From NCBI GenBank assembly GCA_023511915.1, contig JAIMAN010000016.1, positions 1 through 48,181 on the forward strand: a DNA stretch of 48,181 nt. The letters are read 5' to 3'. The position numbers and the translations under genes were made by a program. Below, piece by piece: positions 16,101 to 24,099 of this stretch. Origin of the DNA: Armatimonadota bacterium (GTDB lineage: Bacteria; Armatimonadota; Fimbriimonadia; Fimbriimonadales; GBS-DC). Below the pieces are notes generated by a model. The model was given only the letters and a program-made list of their open reading frames with translations, made no database searches and was not told the DNA's origin. Within the stretch, counting starts at the first letter, position 1, and each line of letters begins with the position of its first letter.

Positions 16101-17232
16101 GTTCGGCACGCGCATCACCTGCACCGTGCAAGTACGGGATGTCGCTTCAGGACTCAATACGGGACTCGGCTGCTACCGCTACTCGACGGACGGCGGCGCG
16201 ACTTGGTCGAGCTGGGTGCTCACCAGCACCTCAGGCGCCAACGGCACGACCGCGTTCCAGACCATCACTGCAGTGGATGTGCCCTTCCCGAACGCCAGTG
16301 CGACCCAGAACCAAGTTCAGTTCGCCATACGCGATATGGCGGGCAACTGGGGGTATAGCGCACCGTACACCGTCAACACGACCAACCAGTTCACCCTGAC
16401 CGACGGCGGGGCAACCTACACGGTGCGCAACGCCTTCGGGAGCGCGTTCCGACAGGCGAACACCGCGGGCGTCACCGACTTCAACGCTGGGGCAGGCGAC
16501 CGCATGTTCCAGCAGTGGTGGTGGTACCGCACGCAAGGCTCCAACCGCGAATACGCGCTCTCGAACCTCGTGGCGCATACCCCAATCGGAGCGAACCGCA
16601 TGGTGCTGGTCTACGAGGAACCTATCGACACGAACCCTGCCCAGACCTACCGCTTCCAAATTGAGTACCGCTTGGAGAGCGTGGGCGGAGGCGCGGCGCG
16701 CATGGTCATCCAATACTCCGCAAGGAACCAGACCAGCAGCAACCAGACGCTGCACCTGTACCACTACGCCGACTTCCACGCAGGAAGCGCCTCGGACACT
16801 ATCCAAGTCCTCAACGCGGGTCGCATCCGCCAGATGTTTGGCGTGGGCGGCTGCGCGGAGCTGAACGCCGCGCCCGTCGCGAGCCGCTGGGAAGTGGGCG
16901 CGTTCCCCACCCTGCGCGACAAGCTCGCCAACACCGCTGCAGACAACCTCTCCAACGCGACGGCGGCGTCGGGGAATGTCTCCGCGGCGTTCCAGTGGAC
17001 GCGCACGCTGACCTCAGGCGGCGTGTTCAGCGGCGCCGTGGTGCAGTCGCTGAACACCTCGCGCTTGACAGGCGACGCCAACGGCGACTGCGTGGTCGAT
17101 GACGCCGACCTGCTGGAGGTGCTGTTCAACTTCGGCGCAACAGGCAGCACCACCGCCGATGTGAACTGCGACGGCGTCGTGGACGATGCGGATCTGCTCA
17201 TCGTGCTGTTCAACTTCGGCAGTAGCTGCTAA
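13126..17232 (+). CDS. Secreted S8 subtilisin-like protease with C-terminal dockerin
   Basis: 1368 residues; AAGGAGG lies just before the ATG. A signal peptide is followed by a proline-rich linker (about 27-65) and a prodomain-like region to about 310. The catalytic domain carries D345 (IGVMDSGMN), H380 (NGHGTHVSG), oxyanion N489 (IAAGNEGP) and S566 (SGTSMAAPHVAGLAA), so the triad is intact. A beta-sandwich resembling bacterial pre-peptidase C-terminal domains follows (about 625-745), then Ig-like repeats with DRAGNYSDSGW and RDMAGNWGYS. The last about 53 residues hold two calcium-loop repeats, DANGDCVVDDADLLEVLFNF and DVNCDGVVDDADLLIVLFNF, which is a type I dockerin. Dockerins dock to cohesins; no cohesin gene is in this window. 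It probably degrades extracellular protein. Confidence 0.95.
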   Translation: MFLREWSTRLRGLVVSGLLVLASLVIAQPELPTPAPPPTAPPLDRPVFDPPAPRAPADTPPVIGPDGKRIAPTYEESRARTRPDTPDSTAPAEGFTHGGDGETVGRIGDPLAMPFGSKGERVAIAFRNGDFVPPAVEKIQPALRLLAQQRAQSFNPASGTTRPSVYAMILFNERLTPGMREQMEAAGIQFYSFYPYAAYQASIPVDVLARLEATDAVRWVGMPEPIQKLDPELIPLMQKGGRERVPLYINLFGPDTDGSIAATLRAAGVSVYQYHPDLHFYYAEGDAQALWNALAMDSVLFIEPVPLSTTADTEAQPSVNADRLWGTQFDGRPRDGRQIKIGVMDSGMNTAHQDFANLSGGMFGYNRTTESSWFDDLNGHGTHVSGTLFGQGNAQFRYRGFASGFQESSLEPYDLLHSKVFRADGFSEGNSVGEGLQDMRGWGSADIKRHLFNYSGGFAGTNLPGTDAQSRIVDLAFGEDILPVIAAGNEGPNAGTVRGPGVAKGALTVGNISDDGETTVDNMVSSSSRGPTGDGRFKPDVVAPGRPIDSTSHTDNSGYRTLSGTSMAAPHVAGLAATLKLHYNWPAWAIRAIIMGTAIDLGHGRNNQGLGKVDALLSHFAWNGGWGTWFWQNGGTGDLRYVDVDVPAGCTKLRVVLVYPDPPAASGASFALVNDLDLYVQTGTLTTDRSGDWNSLSSRNNVEVVEVTNPPAGTYRVKVYTYAQNSGSSQAWAFNLHYTFGSQTPNINLSVSAPAAVKPSTNFTVTGTATAGSYVASGVFAQLTVPTGGLTRNGLTFYRRAPSGGEESVYFNGVFGKNMGNIGHTLSRKFDWSMTSGATEGVRTVRMSVVSRNGSDTTLDRNVIVDGTPPTNWGGFSPASWVNTQTPTCSIQVQDVLAGLNTGALYYWYYTPGTGVQGPFPATTSAANGTTALATLNTPHVPFNRDSSGAEAQVYFRAYDRAGNYSDSGWQLVRIDTVVPGEWRNFTPSGVVFGTRITCTVQVRDVASGLNTGLGCYRYSTDGGATWSSWVLTSTSGANGTTAFQTITAVDVPFPNASATQNQVQFAIRDMAGNWGYSAPYTVNTTNQFTLTDGGATYTVRNAFGSAFRQANTAGVTDFNAGAGDRMFQQWWWYRTQGSNREYALSNLVAHTPIGANRMVLVYEEPIDTNPAQTYRFQIEYRLESVGGGAARMVIQYSARNQTSSNQTLHLYHYADFHAGSASDTIQVLNAGRIRQMFGVGGCAELNAAPVASRWEVGAFPTLRDKLANTAADNLSNATAASGNVSAAFQWTRTLTSGGVFSGAVVQSLNTSRLTGDANGDCVVDDADLLEVLFNFGATGSTTADVNCDGVVDDADLLIVLFNFGSSC

Positions 17233-17243
17233 CCACTCCACAA

Positions 17244-17270
17244 GGGTCTCTCCCAGTCTGGGGGAGACCC
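17244..17270. terminator. Hairpin between convergent genes, probable bidirectional terminator
   Basis: GGGTCTCTCCCA (17244-17255) pairs with TGGGGGAGACCC (17259-17270) through a 3-nt loop with one G-U pair. It lies between the stops of the subtilase and ppa genes. No T tract follows on either strand, so its efficiency is uncertain. Confidence 0.6.
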
Positions 17271-17273
17271 CCA

Positions 17274-17801
17274 TCAGCCCCCATACCGCTGTTGGAACCG
17301 CTGGTGCGCTTCGGCGATTATCTCGCGGGCGCGCGCCGAGCCGTGCCAGCCCAACATCGCCGTCGGCTTGCCCTCCAACTCCTTGTAGACCTCGAAAAAG
17401 TGCTGCACCTCGCGCGTGGTGTGCTTGCGCAGGTCGGTGATTTCGTTCACCTCTTCGAAGCGCGGGTCATGGTAGGGCACGGCGATGATTTTCTCGTCCT
17501 GCCCCTTGTCGTCCTGCATCACCAGCACGCCGAGCGGCTGCGCCATAATCACGCACCCTGTGAAGGTCGGGTCGGTGATAATCACCAGCGCGTCCAGCGC
17601 GTCGCCGTCCTCCGAAAGCGTCTGCGGGATGAACCCGTAGTCGCCCGGATAATGCACGGGTGAATAGAGCACCCGATCGAGCCGAAACACGCCATGCTGC
17701 GGGTCGTACTCGATTTTGTTGCGCGTGCCTTTGGGGATTTCGATCACCACAGGCACCACATACGGCGCGTCGTCGCCTAACGGCAGGTGGTAGAGGTTCA
17801 T
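17274..17801 (-). CDS. ppa: Inorganic diphosphatase (family I)
   Basis: 175 residues, the normal length for a bacterial family I enzyme. It contains the signature DGDALDALV with metal-binding aspartates, and the upstream YPGDYGFIPQT. Metal-dependent hydrolysis of pyrophosphate to phosphate in the cytosol pulls biosynthetic reactions forward. Its ATG overlaps the argG stop by 4 bp. This pairing is sensible, because argininosuccinate synthase releases pyrophosphate, and co-translation would remove the product. The gene ends just before the hairpin at 17244-17270. Confidence 0.96.
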   Translation of the reverse strand: MNLYHLPLGDDAPYVVPVVIEIPKGTRNKIEYDPQHGVFRLDRVLYSPVHYPGDYGFIPQTLSEDGDALDALVIITDPTFTGCVIMAQPLGVLVMQDDKGQDEKIIAVPYHDPRFEEVNEITDLRKHTTREVQHFFEVYKELEGKPTAMLGWHGSARAREIIAEAHQRFQQRYGG

Positions 17802-19003
17802 CCCTGTGTGTTCTGTCGCTTGAGTTGGTAATATAACCGTGCGGGCATGCCGTGCGCTTTGACCGCGCCGCTCATCTCGGACTGGTCGAACGACTTATCG
17901 TCGAACGAGGCGGTCGCTGCGTCGTAGAGCGCCCAGCGGCTCTCGCGTCCAATCACCGTCGCGCTGCCCTTATACAGGCGCAGCCACACCTTGCCCGACA
18001 CGCGCTCCTGCACCTTGTTGATGAACGCCTCCAGCGACTCTTTGAACGGGTCGAGCCACAGCCCTGCGTAGGCGAGTTCCGCCCACGCGCGGTCTGCCTG
18101 CGCCTTGAAGCGCAGCTCGTCGCGGGCGCACACCAACGCCTCCAGCGCGCGGTGCGCCGTAATCAGCGTCACGGCAGCGGGGCACTCGTAGTTCTCGCGC
18201 ACCTTCAGTCCCAGCATGCGGTCTTCCATCATGTCGATGCGCCCGACGCCATGCTCGCCCGCCAGCTCGTTCAGGTACTGAATCAGCGCAAGCGGCTCCA
18301 TCGGCTGCCCATCGACGGCGACAGGCGCGCCGTTCTCGAAGGTGATTTCGATAACCTGCGGCGCGTGGTGCGCCTCTTGCGGGCTGCGCGTCCACTGGAA
18401 AATCTCTTCGGGCGGCGCGTAGCTGGGGTCTTCGAGCCGTCCGCCCTCGACGGAGCGTCCCCACAGGTTCTCGTCGATGCTCCAGATTTTCTCGCTGCTT
18501 TGGTGGATGGGCACGCCACGCGCGCGGGCGTACTCGATCTCTTCGGAGCGCGTCATGTTGCGCTCGCGCATCGGGGCGATGATGGGCACAGCGGGCGCCA
18601 GCGTGCGCAGCATAAACTCGATGCGGAACTGGTCGTTGCCCTTGCCTGTGCAGCCGTGCGCAAAGGCGTCCACACGGGGCAGCGTCTGCGCGATTTCGGC
18701 GGCTTTCTGGGCAATCAGCGGGCGGGCAATCGCCGTGCTGAGCGGGTAGCCCTGATAGTCGGCGTTCGCCTTGACCGCAGGCACACAGTAGTCGGCGGCG
18801 AACTCGGCGCGGGCGTCTACCGTGTAGTGTTCCGTGCCCAGAATCTTGGCGCGCTCGGCGGCGTCAGCGATGTCCTCGCGCGGCTGCCCCACATCGACCG
18901 TGACCGTCACGACATGCTCGAAGCCGTACTCTTCCCTTAGCAGCGGGATGCACACGGTGGTGTCCAGCCCGCCTGAATAGACCAGCACAACGGTTCTGCT
19001 CAT
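17798..19003 (-). CDS. argG: Argininosuccinate synthase
   Basis: 401 residues, full length. The N-terminus VLVYSGGLDTTVCIPLL is the PP-loop ATP-pyrophosphatase motif. GCTGKGNDQFRIEF and the block DMMEDRMLGLKVREN are typical of the family. It joins citrulline and aspartate using ATP to give argininosuccinate, AMP and PPi, the penultimate step of arginine synthesis. It is translationally coupled to ppa by a 4-bp overlap. A GGTATACT box lies only 10 nt before the ATG, so its mRNA would have almost no leader. No other arg genes are nearby. Confidence 0.97.
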   Translation of the reverse strand: MSRTVVLVYSGGLDTTVCIPLLREEYGFEHVVTVTVDVGQPREDIADAAERAKILGTEHYTVDARAEFAADYCVPAVKANADYQGYPLSTAIARPLIAQKAAEIAQTLPRVDAFAHGCTGKGNDQFRIEFMLRTLAPAVPIIAPMRERNMTRSEEIEYARARGVPIHQSSEKIWSIDENLWGRSVEGGRLEDPSYAPPEEIFQWTRSPQEAHHAPQVIEITFENGAPVAVDGQPMEPLALIQYLNELAGEHGVGRIDMMEDRMLGLKVRENYECPAAVTLITAHRALEALVCARDELRFKAQADRAWAELAYAGLWLDPFKESLEAFINKVQERVSGKVWLRLYKGSATVIGRESRWALYDAATASFDDKSFDQSEMSGAVKAHGMPARLYYQLKRQNTQG

Positions 19004-19013
19004 CGGTAGGGAG

Positions 19014-19019
19014 AGTATA
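19014..19019 (-). promoter_or_regulatory. Predicted -10 box (GGTATACT) of argG-ppa
   Basis: Reading leftwards, TATACT preceded by GG ends 10 nt before the argG ATG. The predicted transcript would have a leader of only a few bases. Confidence 0.5.
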
Positions 19020-19021
19020 CC

Positions 19022-20362
19022 TCACGCGGGCGGTCGCAGCGCGTCCTGCACGGCATGCGCCGCGCGTTCGCCCGATTCGAGCGCGCCCTCCATGTAGCCC
19101 ACGAACAAGCTCAGGTAGTCGCCTGCGAAGTGCAGTCGCCCTTCGGGCTGGCGCAGCAGGGGCAACGCCTCGGTGAGGTAGCCTGGCGCGTGGTGGATGT
19201 AGGCGTGCTGCGCGAACGGGTCGGCTTGCCAGTCGTAGCTGCGCGCAGCGATGACCTGCGCCCGACAGTCGGGGTACATCACCTCCAGCACGCGCAGGCA
19301 CTCGTCGATGCGCGCCCCCTCCGACAGCGACGCCCAATGGCGCGCCGCGTCGCCCCCTGTCCAGAACGACAGCACGCCCGACTCGCCCGCCTGCAGGTCG
19401 GTCTCCTCCCAAATCGCGCTGATGTCGGCGCGGTCGGCGTAGACGCGCGGGAACGGCTCCTCGCGCCAGAAGCGACGGCGGAACTGAACCAGCGTGCGGA
19501 TGACCGCGCCCTTGCCCGCGCACTGCAGGGCGTCAACGCGCCACGGCGCAAACGCAGGGCGCCACTCCAACTGCGTCAGCACGGGGAACGGCAGCGCGAC
19601 TATCGCGTAGGATGCCTGCACCGTCAGCGGCTTGCCTGCCTGCCGCGCATAAACGCGCACGCCGTCGGGTGTCTGCTCGACGGCGTCCACAGGCGCGCTC
19701 AGGCGCAGGTCGCCCCCAAGCGCACAGAAGGCGTCCGCCAGCGCACGCGGCAAGCTGTCCGTGCCGTCCACGAAGCGGTACACGCCCGCATGCACGCCCT
19801 TGCCGTAGAACGCCTCCTGCGCCGCGACGCTGTAGACCGACAGGTTCTCAGGCTCGGTCGCCTCCATGTTCTGGGTGTAGCGTCGGAACAGCGGCTCGCC
19901 CGCTGCCCACACGCCCAGCCGCTCGGCGAACGCCCGCATCGTCACGCAGTCCAGCATACGCAACGATTCGGGCGCATGCCATGGCGCATGGCGGTCGGGC
20001 ACTTGCGCCGCCAGCGCGTAGACCTCGTTCCAGAACTGACGCCACGCGCGGTGGGCTTTGCGTCCAAATGGCGGCGACGGCGACACACCCCAAAAGTCGG
20101 GGCGCGTACTCAGGGTCAGGTTGAAACGCTCGGCTAAACGAATCACGCGATGATGATTGGAGTCGATAAACTCGGGACCGAGTTCGGCATGCTGCAGGTG
20201 CGCCAGCGTGCGCCAGGTCAGCACTCGCCCCCCGACGCGCTCGCGCGCCTCCAGCACACCCACGGAGAAGTTCGATTGGCGCAGCAGATATGCCGCATAC
20301 AAACCCGCCAGCCCAGCCCCAAGCACGACACAGTCGTATCGCTGGTTATGGCTATCGCTCAT
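19022..20362 (-). CDS. Flavin monoamine oxidase family protein
   Basis: 446 residues. The N-terminal FAD-binding Rossmann motif VVLGAGLAGLYAAYLLRQ is followed by VLEARERVGGRV. The C-terminal FAD motif is LHFAGDYLSLFVGYMEGALE with SGERAA. The family oxidises amines, or sometimes amino acids or polyamines, with O2; bacterial members also act as desaturase-like or biosynthetic enzymes, so the substrate is unknown. It lacks a signal peptide, suggesting cytosolic action. GGTGAG precedes the ATG. It lies 18 bp upstream of argG in the same direction but has its own promoter, and argG also has one. Confidence 0.88.
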   Translation of the reverse strand: MSDSHNQRYDCVVLGAGLAGLYAAYLLRQSNFSVGVLEARERVGGRVLTWRTLAHLQHAELGPEFIDSNHHRVIRLAERFNLTLSTRPDFWGVSPSPPFGRKAHRAWRQFWNEVYALAAQVPDRHAPWHAPESLRMLDCVTMRAFAERLGVWAAGEPLFRRYTQNMEATEPENLSVYSVAAQEAFYGKGVHAGVYRFVDGTDSLPRALADAFCALGGDLRLSAPVDAVEQTPDGVRVYARQAGKPLTVQASYAIVALPFPVLTQLEWRPAFAPWRVDALQCAGKGAVIRTLVQFRRRFWREEPFPRVYADRADISAIWEETDLQAGESGVLSFWTGGDAARHWASLSEGARIDECLRVLEVMYPDCRAQVIAARSYDWQADPFAQHAYIHHAPGYLTEALPLLRQPEGRLHFAGDYLSLFVGYMEGALESGERAAHAVQDALRPPA

Positions 20363-20389
20363 AATCTCACCCGATTGGTGGTGTCCCGG

Positions 20390-20395
20390 AGTATA
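20390..20395 (-). promoter_or_regulatory. Predicted -10 box (GGGTATACT) of the amine oxidase gene
   Basis: Reading leftwards, TATACT with GGG before it lies 27 nt ahead of the ATG at 20362. A GGTGAG ribosome-binding site lies between. Confidence 0.5.
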
Positions 20396-20421
20396 CCCGA
20401 CTGGGTGCGTCTGTTCAAGGG

Positions 20422-20427
20422 TACAAT
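20422..20427 (+). promoter_or_regulatory. Predicted -10 box (GGTACAAT) for a leaderless transcript
   Basis: TACAAT is followed by exactly 6 nt and then the ATG at 20434. No Shine-Dalgarno sequence fits in this space, so transcription probably starts at or near the A of the ATG. Confidence 0.5.
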
Positions 20428-20433
20428 TCCGCC

Positions 20434-20643
20434 ATGCAACGCCCAGAGGAGTTTGTGCCCGTGTCGTTGGAGCCTAACCCTGTGATTGAGTATTACAAGC
20501 AGTTTATTGACCGCTCGCTGCTGCAGGAGAACCTGAAGCTCACGCCGACCGAGCGCGTGCGCAAGATGCAGGAGATGGGGCGCGTCTACGCCGAGTTGCG
20601 CCGCGCAGGAGCAAAACTCCGCGATGACCGACGAACGCCCTGA
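20434..20643 (+). CDS. Small partner protein of nucleotidyltransferase
   Basis: 69 residues, charged and mostly helical: the segment NPVIEYYKQFIDRSLLQENL is followed by KLTPTERVRKMQEM and AELRRAG. Proteins of this type, D-R-LL-ENL-LTP-ERV in form, are commonly found directly ahead of nucleotidyltransferase genes, from memory. The pair resembles a toxin-antitoxin arrangement, with this as the presumed antitoxin or regulatory partner. It overlaps the next gene by 20 bp. The start appears leaderless. Function is unproven. Confidence 0.7.
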   Translation: MQRPEEFVPVSLEPNPVIEYYKQFIDRSLLQENLKLTPTERVRKMQEMGRVYAELRRAGAKLRDDRRTP

Positions 20644-21127
20644 AACGACCGACTTCGAGCGGGTGCTTCGCGCCTTGCACGATGCGGGCGTGGAGTTCAT
20701 CCTTGTCGGCGGCTTGGCGGCGGTGGTGTGGGGCGCATCGCGCTTCACACGCGACATCGACCTCGTGTATCGGCGTACGCCAGAGAACCTGCGCCGATTG
20801 GCAGACGCGCTCGCGCCGTTTGCGCCGTACCCGCGCGACGCGCCGCCGAACCTGCCGTTCCAGTGGGACGCCACAACGCTCCAGTATGGACTGAACTTCA
20901 CGCTCAGCACCGACGCGGGACCGATTGACCTGTTGGGGGAAGTGGTCGGCGGTGGCGTGTACGACGCGCTGCGCGAAGCTGCCGTCGAGGTGGAACTGTT
21001 CGGCGTGCCGTGTCTGTGCGTCGGGATGCGCAAGCTTATCGAACTCAAGCGCGCCGCAGGACGCCCCCGCGACTTCGAAGTGATTGCGGAGCTGGAGCGA
21101 ATTGCCGAACAAGACGAACAGGTGTAG
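20624..21127 (+). CDS. Nucleotidyltransferase domain protein (AbiEii/DUF6036-like)
   Basis: 167 residues. FILVGGLAAVVWGASRFTRD followed by IDLVY carries the GG and D-x-D motifs of the minimal nucleotidyltransferase fold, with the metal aspartates in TRDIDLVY. The C-terminal LCVGMRKLIELKRAAGRPRD matches the family's conserved K-x2-GR-K/R-D tail. Such proteins transfer nucleotides to RNA or protein and include the AbiEii and MenT toxins. It overlaps its small partner by 20 bp. The next gene converges with a gap of 8 bp. Whether this pair is a toxin-antitoxin or an RNA-modifying system cannot be decided here. Confidence 0.8.
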   Translation: MTDERPETTDFERVLRALHDAGVEFILVGGLAAVVWGASRFTRDIDLVYRRTPENLRRLADALAPFAPYPRDAPPNLPFQWDATTLQYGLNFTLSTDAGPIDLLGEVVGGGVYDALREAAVEVELFGVPCLCVGMRKLIELKRAAGRPRDFEVIAELERIAEQDEQV

Positions 21128-21135
21128 CCCTGCGC

Positions 21136-21555
21136 CTACTCCCACAATTCGCACACGGAGAACGCAAAGCCAGGCAGCACCTCCTCGCCCGACAGGGTGT
21201 CGTCGTCGCCGAGCGTTCGCGTCAGCCCCTCGCGCCGCCACACCTCCACAACGCGCCGCTTCGGGTCAATCAGCCACACGAGCGTCGCGCCGCCCGCCAG
21301 CCATTCTCGCGCCTTCTCCTGCGCCGTCGCAAGCGACTCGCTGGGCGAAAGCACCTCCACCACCAAGTCGGGCGCAATCGGACAGAAGCCCTCGTCGGGC
21401 AGGTCGGGCGAGAGGCGTTCCTTGCGGATGAACGCCGCGTCGGGCGCTAAGACGCTCTCGCCTGCAGGGATGCGCACGATGAAGCCAGTCCCTGCCGCAA
21501 ACGCCTCCCCCAGCGCGTGCTGTTGGCTGTTGCCATCACAGGAAGCATACCCCAT
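21136..21555 (-). pseudogene. Uma2 family putative endonuclease, N-terminally truncated
   Basis: The 139 residues match the Uma2 (DUF820) fold: APDAAFIRKERL, PDLVVEVLSPSESLATAQEK, WLAGGATLVWLIDPKRRVVE and LSGEEVLPGFAFSV, with the PD-(D/E)XK-like core present. Normal members are about 180-200 residues. The usual first about 50 residues (the GELI-DG region) are missing, and [11 protein letters not shown] looks like foreign sequence before QHALGEAF. The lost part would overlap the glyA promoter region, so glyA may have been placed or retained by a deletion. It is probably inactive. Orientation converges on the nucleotidyltransferase pair. Confidence 0.7.
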
Positions 21556-21559
21556 CGGG

Positions 21560-21565
21560 TAGAAT
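21560..21565 (+). promoter_or_regulatory. Predicted -10 box (GGGTAGAAT) of glyA-kbl
   Basis: TAGAAT preceded by GGG lies 19 nt before the glyA ATG, with GAGGAG at 21572-21577 in between. It fits the GGTAnnnT form. Confidence 0.5.
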
Positions 21566-21584
21566 CTCCTTGAGGAGAAGCCCT

Positions 21585-22868
21585 ATGAGCGTCATCGACT
21601 ACACAGAGATTGTGCATCGGCAGCGCACCGCGTCGCTTGCGGAAGTTGACCCCGAAGTGTACGCGCTCATCCAGCGCGAGACCGCCCGCCAAGAGCAGAA
21701 CTTGGAACTCATCGCCTCCGAGAACATCACCAGCCGCGCCGTGCGCGAGGCGGTCAGCTCCGTGATGACCGACAAGTACGCCGAAGGCTACCCCGGCAAA
21801 CGCTACTACGGCGGGTGCGAATACTACGACGAGGTGGAGAACCTCGCCATCGAGCGGGCGAAACGGCTGTTTGGCGCGGAACACGCGAATGTGCAGCCCC
21901 ACTCAGGCGCGAACGCGAACATGGCGGTCTACTTCGCCGTCCTCAAGCCCGGCGACACGATGATGGCGTTAGACCTCGCGCAGGGCGGACACCTCACGCA
22001 CGGCAGCCCCGTCAACTTTTCGGGGATGCTCTACACGGTCGTGCATTACGGCGTGCGACGCGACACGGAACTCATCGACTACGACCAGCTGCGCGACCTC
22101 GCCCGTCAACACTGCCCGAAACTCATCGTGGGGGGCGCGACGGTCTACCCGCGCGAGATCGACTGGGGGGCGATGCGTGAAATCGCCGACGAGGTAGGCG
22201 CGTACCTGATGGCGGATATTGCGCACTACGCGGGGCTAATCGCCGCAGGCGAGTACCCCTCGCCCGTACCCTACGCCGACTTCGTGACCACCACCACCCA
22301 CAAGACGCTGCGCGGACCGCGCGGCGGGCTGATCCTCTGCAAGGCGGAGTACGCGCAACTCATCGACAAGACGGTGTTTCCCGGACTGCAGGGCGGACCG
22401 CTGATGCACCAGATTGCGGGCAAGGCAGTCTGTTTCCACGAGGCATTGCAGCCCGAGTTCAAGATTTACCAGCAGCAGGTGAAGGCGAACGCGCGGGCAT
22501 TAGCCTACGCCCTGCAGGAGCAGGGCTTCCGCCTCGTTGCAGGCGGCACGGATAGCCACAAAATCCTGATTGACCTCACCCCACTCGGCGTCACAGGCAA
22601 ACTCGCGCAGCAGGTGCTGGACAGCGTGCATATTACCACCAACAAAAACATGATCCCCTACGACACGCAGAAGCCGTTCGTGACGAGCGGGCTGCGGGTG
22701 GGCACGCCTGCCGTGACGACGCGCGGCATGCGCGAGGCAGAAATGCCAATCATCGCCGAACTTGTCGCCGACGCGCTGCGCCACTACCAAGACGAGACCG
22801 CGCTGGCAGATGTGCGCTCGCGCGTGCGCGAACTGACCGCGCGGTTCCCTGTCCACTTCATCGACTGA
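21585..22868 (+). CDS. glyA: Serine hydroxymethyltransferase
   Basis: 427 residues, full length. Landmarks are [18 protein letters not shown], the tetrahydrofolate-site region [31 protein letters not shown], and the PLP lysine in [14 protein letters not shown]. It interconverts serine and glycine with tetrahydrofolate, supplying one-carbon units. The ATG at 21585 follows GAGGAG by 7 nt. It is followed by kbl after 11 bp, so one operon handles serine, glycine and threonine carbon flow. Confidence 0.97.
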   Translation: MSVIDYTEIVHRQRTASLAEVDPEVYALIQRETARQEQNLELIASENITSRAVREAVSSVMTDKYAEGYPGKRYYGGCEYYDEVENLAIERAKRLFGAEHANVQPHSGANANMAVYFAVLKPGDTMMALDLAQGGHLTHGSPVNFSGMLYTVVHYGVRRDTELIDYDQLRDLARQHCPKLIVGGATVYPREIDWGAMREIADEVGAYLMADIAHYAGLIAAGEYPSPVPYADFVTTTTHKTLRGPRGGLILCKAEYAQLIDKTVFPGLQGGPLMHQIAGKAVCFHEALQPEFKIYQQQVKANARALAYALQEQGFRLVAGGTDSHKILIDLTPLGVTGKLAQQVLDSVHITTNKNMIPYDTQKPFVTSGLRVGTPAVTTRGMREAEMPIIAELVADALRHYQDETALADVRSRVRELTARFPVHFID

Positions 22869-22879
22869 GGAGGCGAGCC

Positions 22880-24088
22880 ATGAACGCAGGCTTCCAACAG
22901 TGGCTTCACGAGAGCATCGAGCAGCTGAAGGCGCAGAATCTGTACAAGCAGCCGCCGATTCTGGAGACGCCACAGGGCGGGCGCGTGCGCATCGGCGGAC
23001 GCGAGGTCATCAATCTGGCGTCGAACAACTATCTGGGGCTGGCGAACGACCCGCGCCTCAAGCAAGCCGCGATCGAAGCCGTGCAGCAGTGGGGCGCGGG
23101 CGCAGGCGCCGTGCGCTGGCTCGGCGGCACGAACACCCTCTACGAAACGCTGGAACAGAAACTCGCCGCGTTCAAGAAGACCGAAGCGGTGCTGGTGTTC
23201 CAGTCGGGCTTCAACGCCAACTCAGGCACAATCCCCTCCTGCTTCGTGGAGGGCGATGTGATTATCTCCGACGAGCTGAACCACGCCAGCATCATCGACG
23301 GCGTGCGCCTCAGCAGCGCGAAATACAAAAAGAGCGAGGGCTATGTCTACGAACACAAAAACATGAACCACTTGGAGGACATCCTGAAGCGCTGCGGGCA
23401 CTTCAAGAAGCGGCTGATTGTGACCGACGGCGTGTTCAGCATGGACGGCGACATTGCGCCCCTGCCCGAAATCGTGGAGCTGGCGGAACGGTACGACGCG
23501 GTGGTGATGGTGGACGACGCGCATGCGTCGGGCGTGCTGGGCGAACACGGCAGCGGCACGACCAGCCACTTCGGGCTGTACGGGCGGGTGGACATCCAGC
23601 TCGGCACGCTCTCGAAGGCGATTGGCGTGATTGGCGGCTACATCGCGGGCAGCCGCTTGCTCAAGGAGTGGCTAATCAATCGCGGGCGACCGTACCTGTT
23701 CAGCACCGCGCTACCCCCTGCCGCCGTCGGCGCGATTATCCAAGCCATCGAAATCCTGCAGACCGACCCTGAGCCGATGCGCCGCCTGTGGGACAACGCC
23801 CGCTACTGGAAGGAGAACCTGCAGCGACTCGGCTTCGACACGATGGGCAGCGAGACGCCGATTACCCCCGTGCTGTGCGGCGACGAGGGCATTACGCAAC
23901 AGATGGAGCGCATGCTCTACGAGGCGGGCGTGTTCGTGGTCGGGATTGTGTACCCGACGGTGCCGAAGGGCAAGGCGCGCGTGCGCACGATGCCCAACGC
24001 CACCCACACTCGCAAAGACCTCGACGACGCGCTCGAAGCGTTCGAGACGGTCGGCAAGCAGCTCGGCGTGATCGGCAAGTGGGTGTAA
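22880..24088 (+). CDS. kbl: Glycine C-acetyltransferase (2-amino-3-ketobutyrate CoA ligase)
   Basis: 402 residues of the PLP-dependent alpha-oxoamine synthase family. [15 protein letters not shown] is the conserved N-terminal block, [14 protein letters not shown] the glycine loop, [17 protein letters not shown] and [14 protein letters not shown] the cofactor region, and [16 protein letters not shown] holds the Schiff-base lysine. It condenses glycine and acetyl-CoA or, in reverse, cleaves 2-amino-3-ketobutyrate in threonine breakdown. BioF has the same fold; the glyA linkage favours kbl, but the residues do not exclude BioF. Start is preceded by GAGGAGG. It converges on the small genes at 24100. 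Confidence 0.9.
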   Translation: MNAGFQQWLHESIEQLKAQNLYKQPPILETPQGGRVRIGGREVINLASNNYLGLANDPRLKQAAIEAVQQWGAGAGAVRWLGGTNTLYETLEQKLAAFKKTEAVLVFQSGFNANSGTIPSCFVEGDVIISDELNHASIIDGVRLSSAKYKKSEGYVYEHKNMNHLEDILKRCGHFKKRLIVTDGVFSMDGDIAPLPEIVELAERYDAVVMVDDAHASGVLGEHGSGTTSHFGLYGRVDIQLGTLSKAIGVIGGYIAGSRLLKEWLINRGRPYLFSTALPPAAVGAIIQAIEILQTDPEPMRRLWDNARYWKENLQRLGFDTMGSETPITPVLCGDEGITQQMERMLYEAGVFVVGIVYPTVPKGKARVRTMPNATHTRKDLDDALEAFETVGKQLGVIGKWV

Positions 24089-24099
24089 TCGTATTCCCC

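Noticed and set aside
17852-18940. Long rightward frame of 362 residues opposite argG
   Set aside because: The opposite strand encodes a full-length, well-conserved ArgG. No ribosome-binding site and biased composition.
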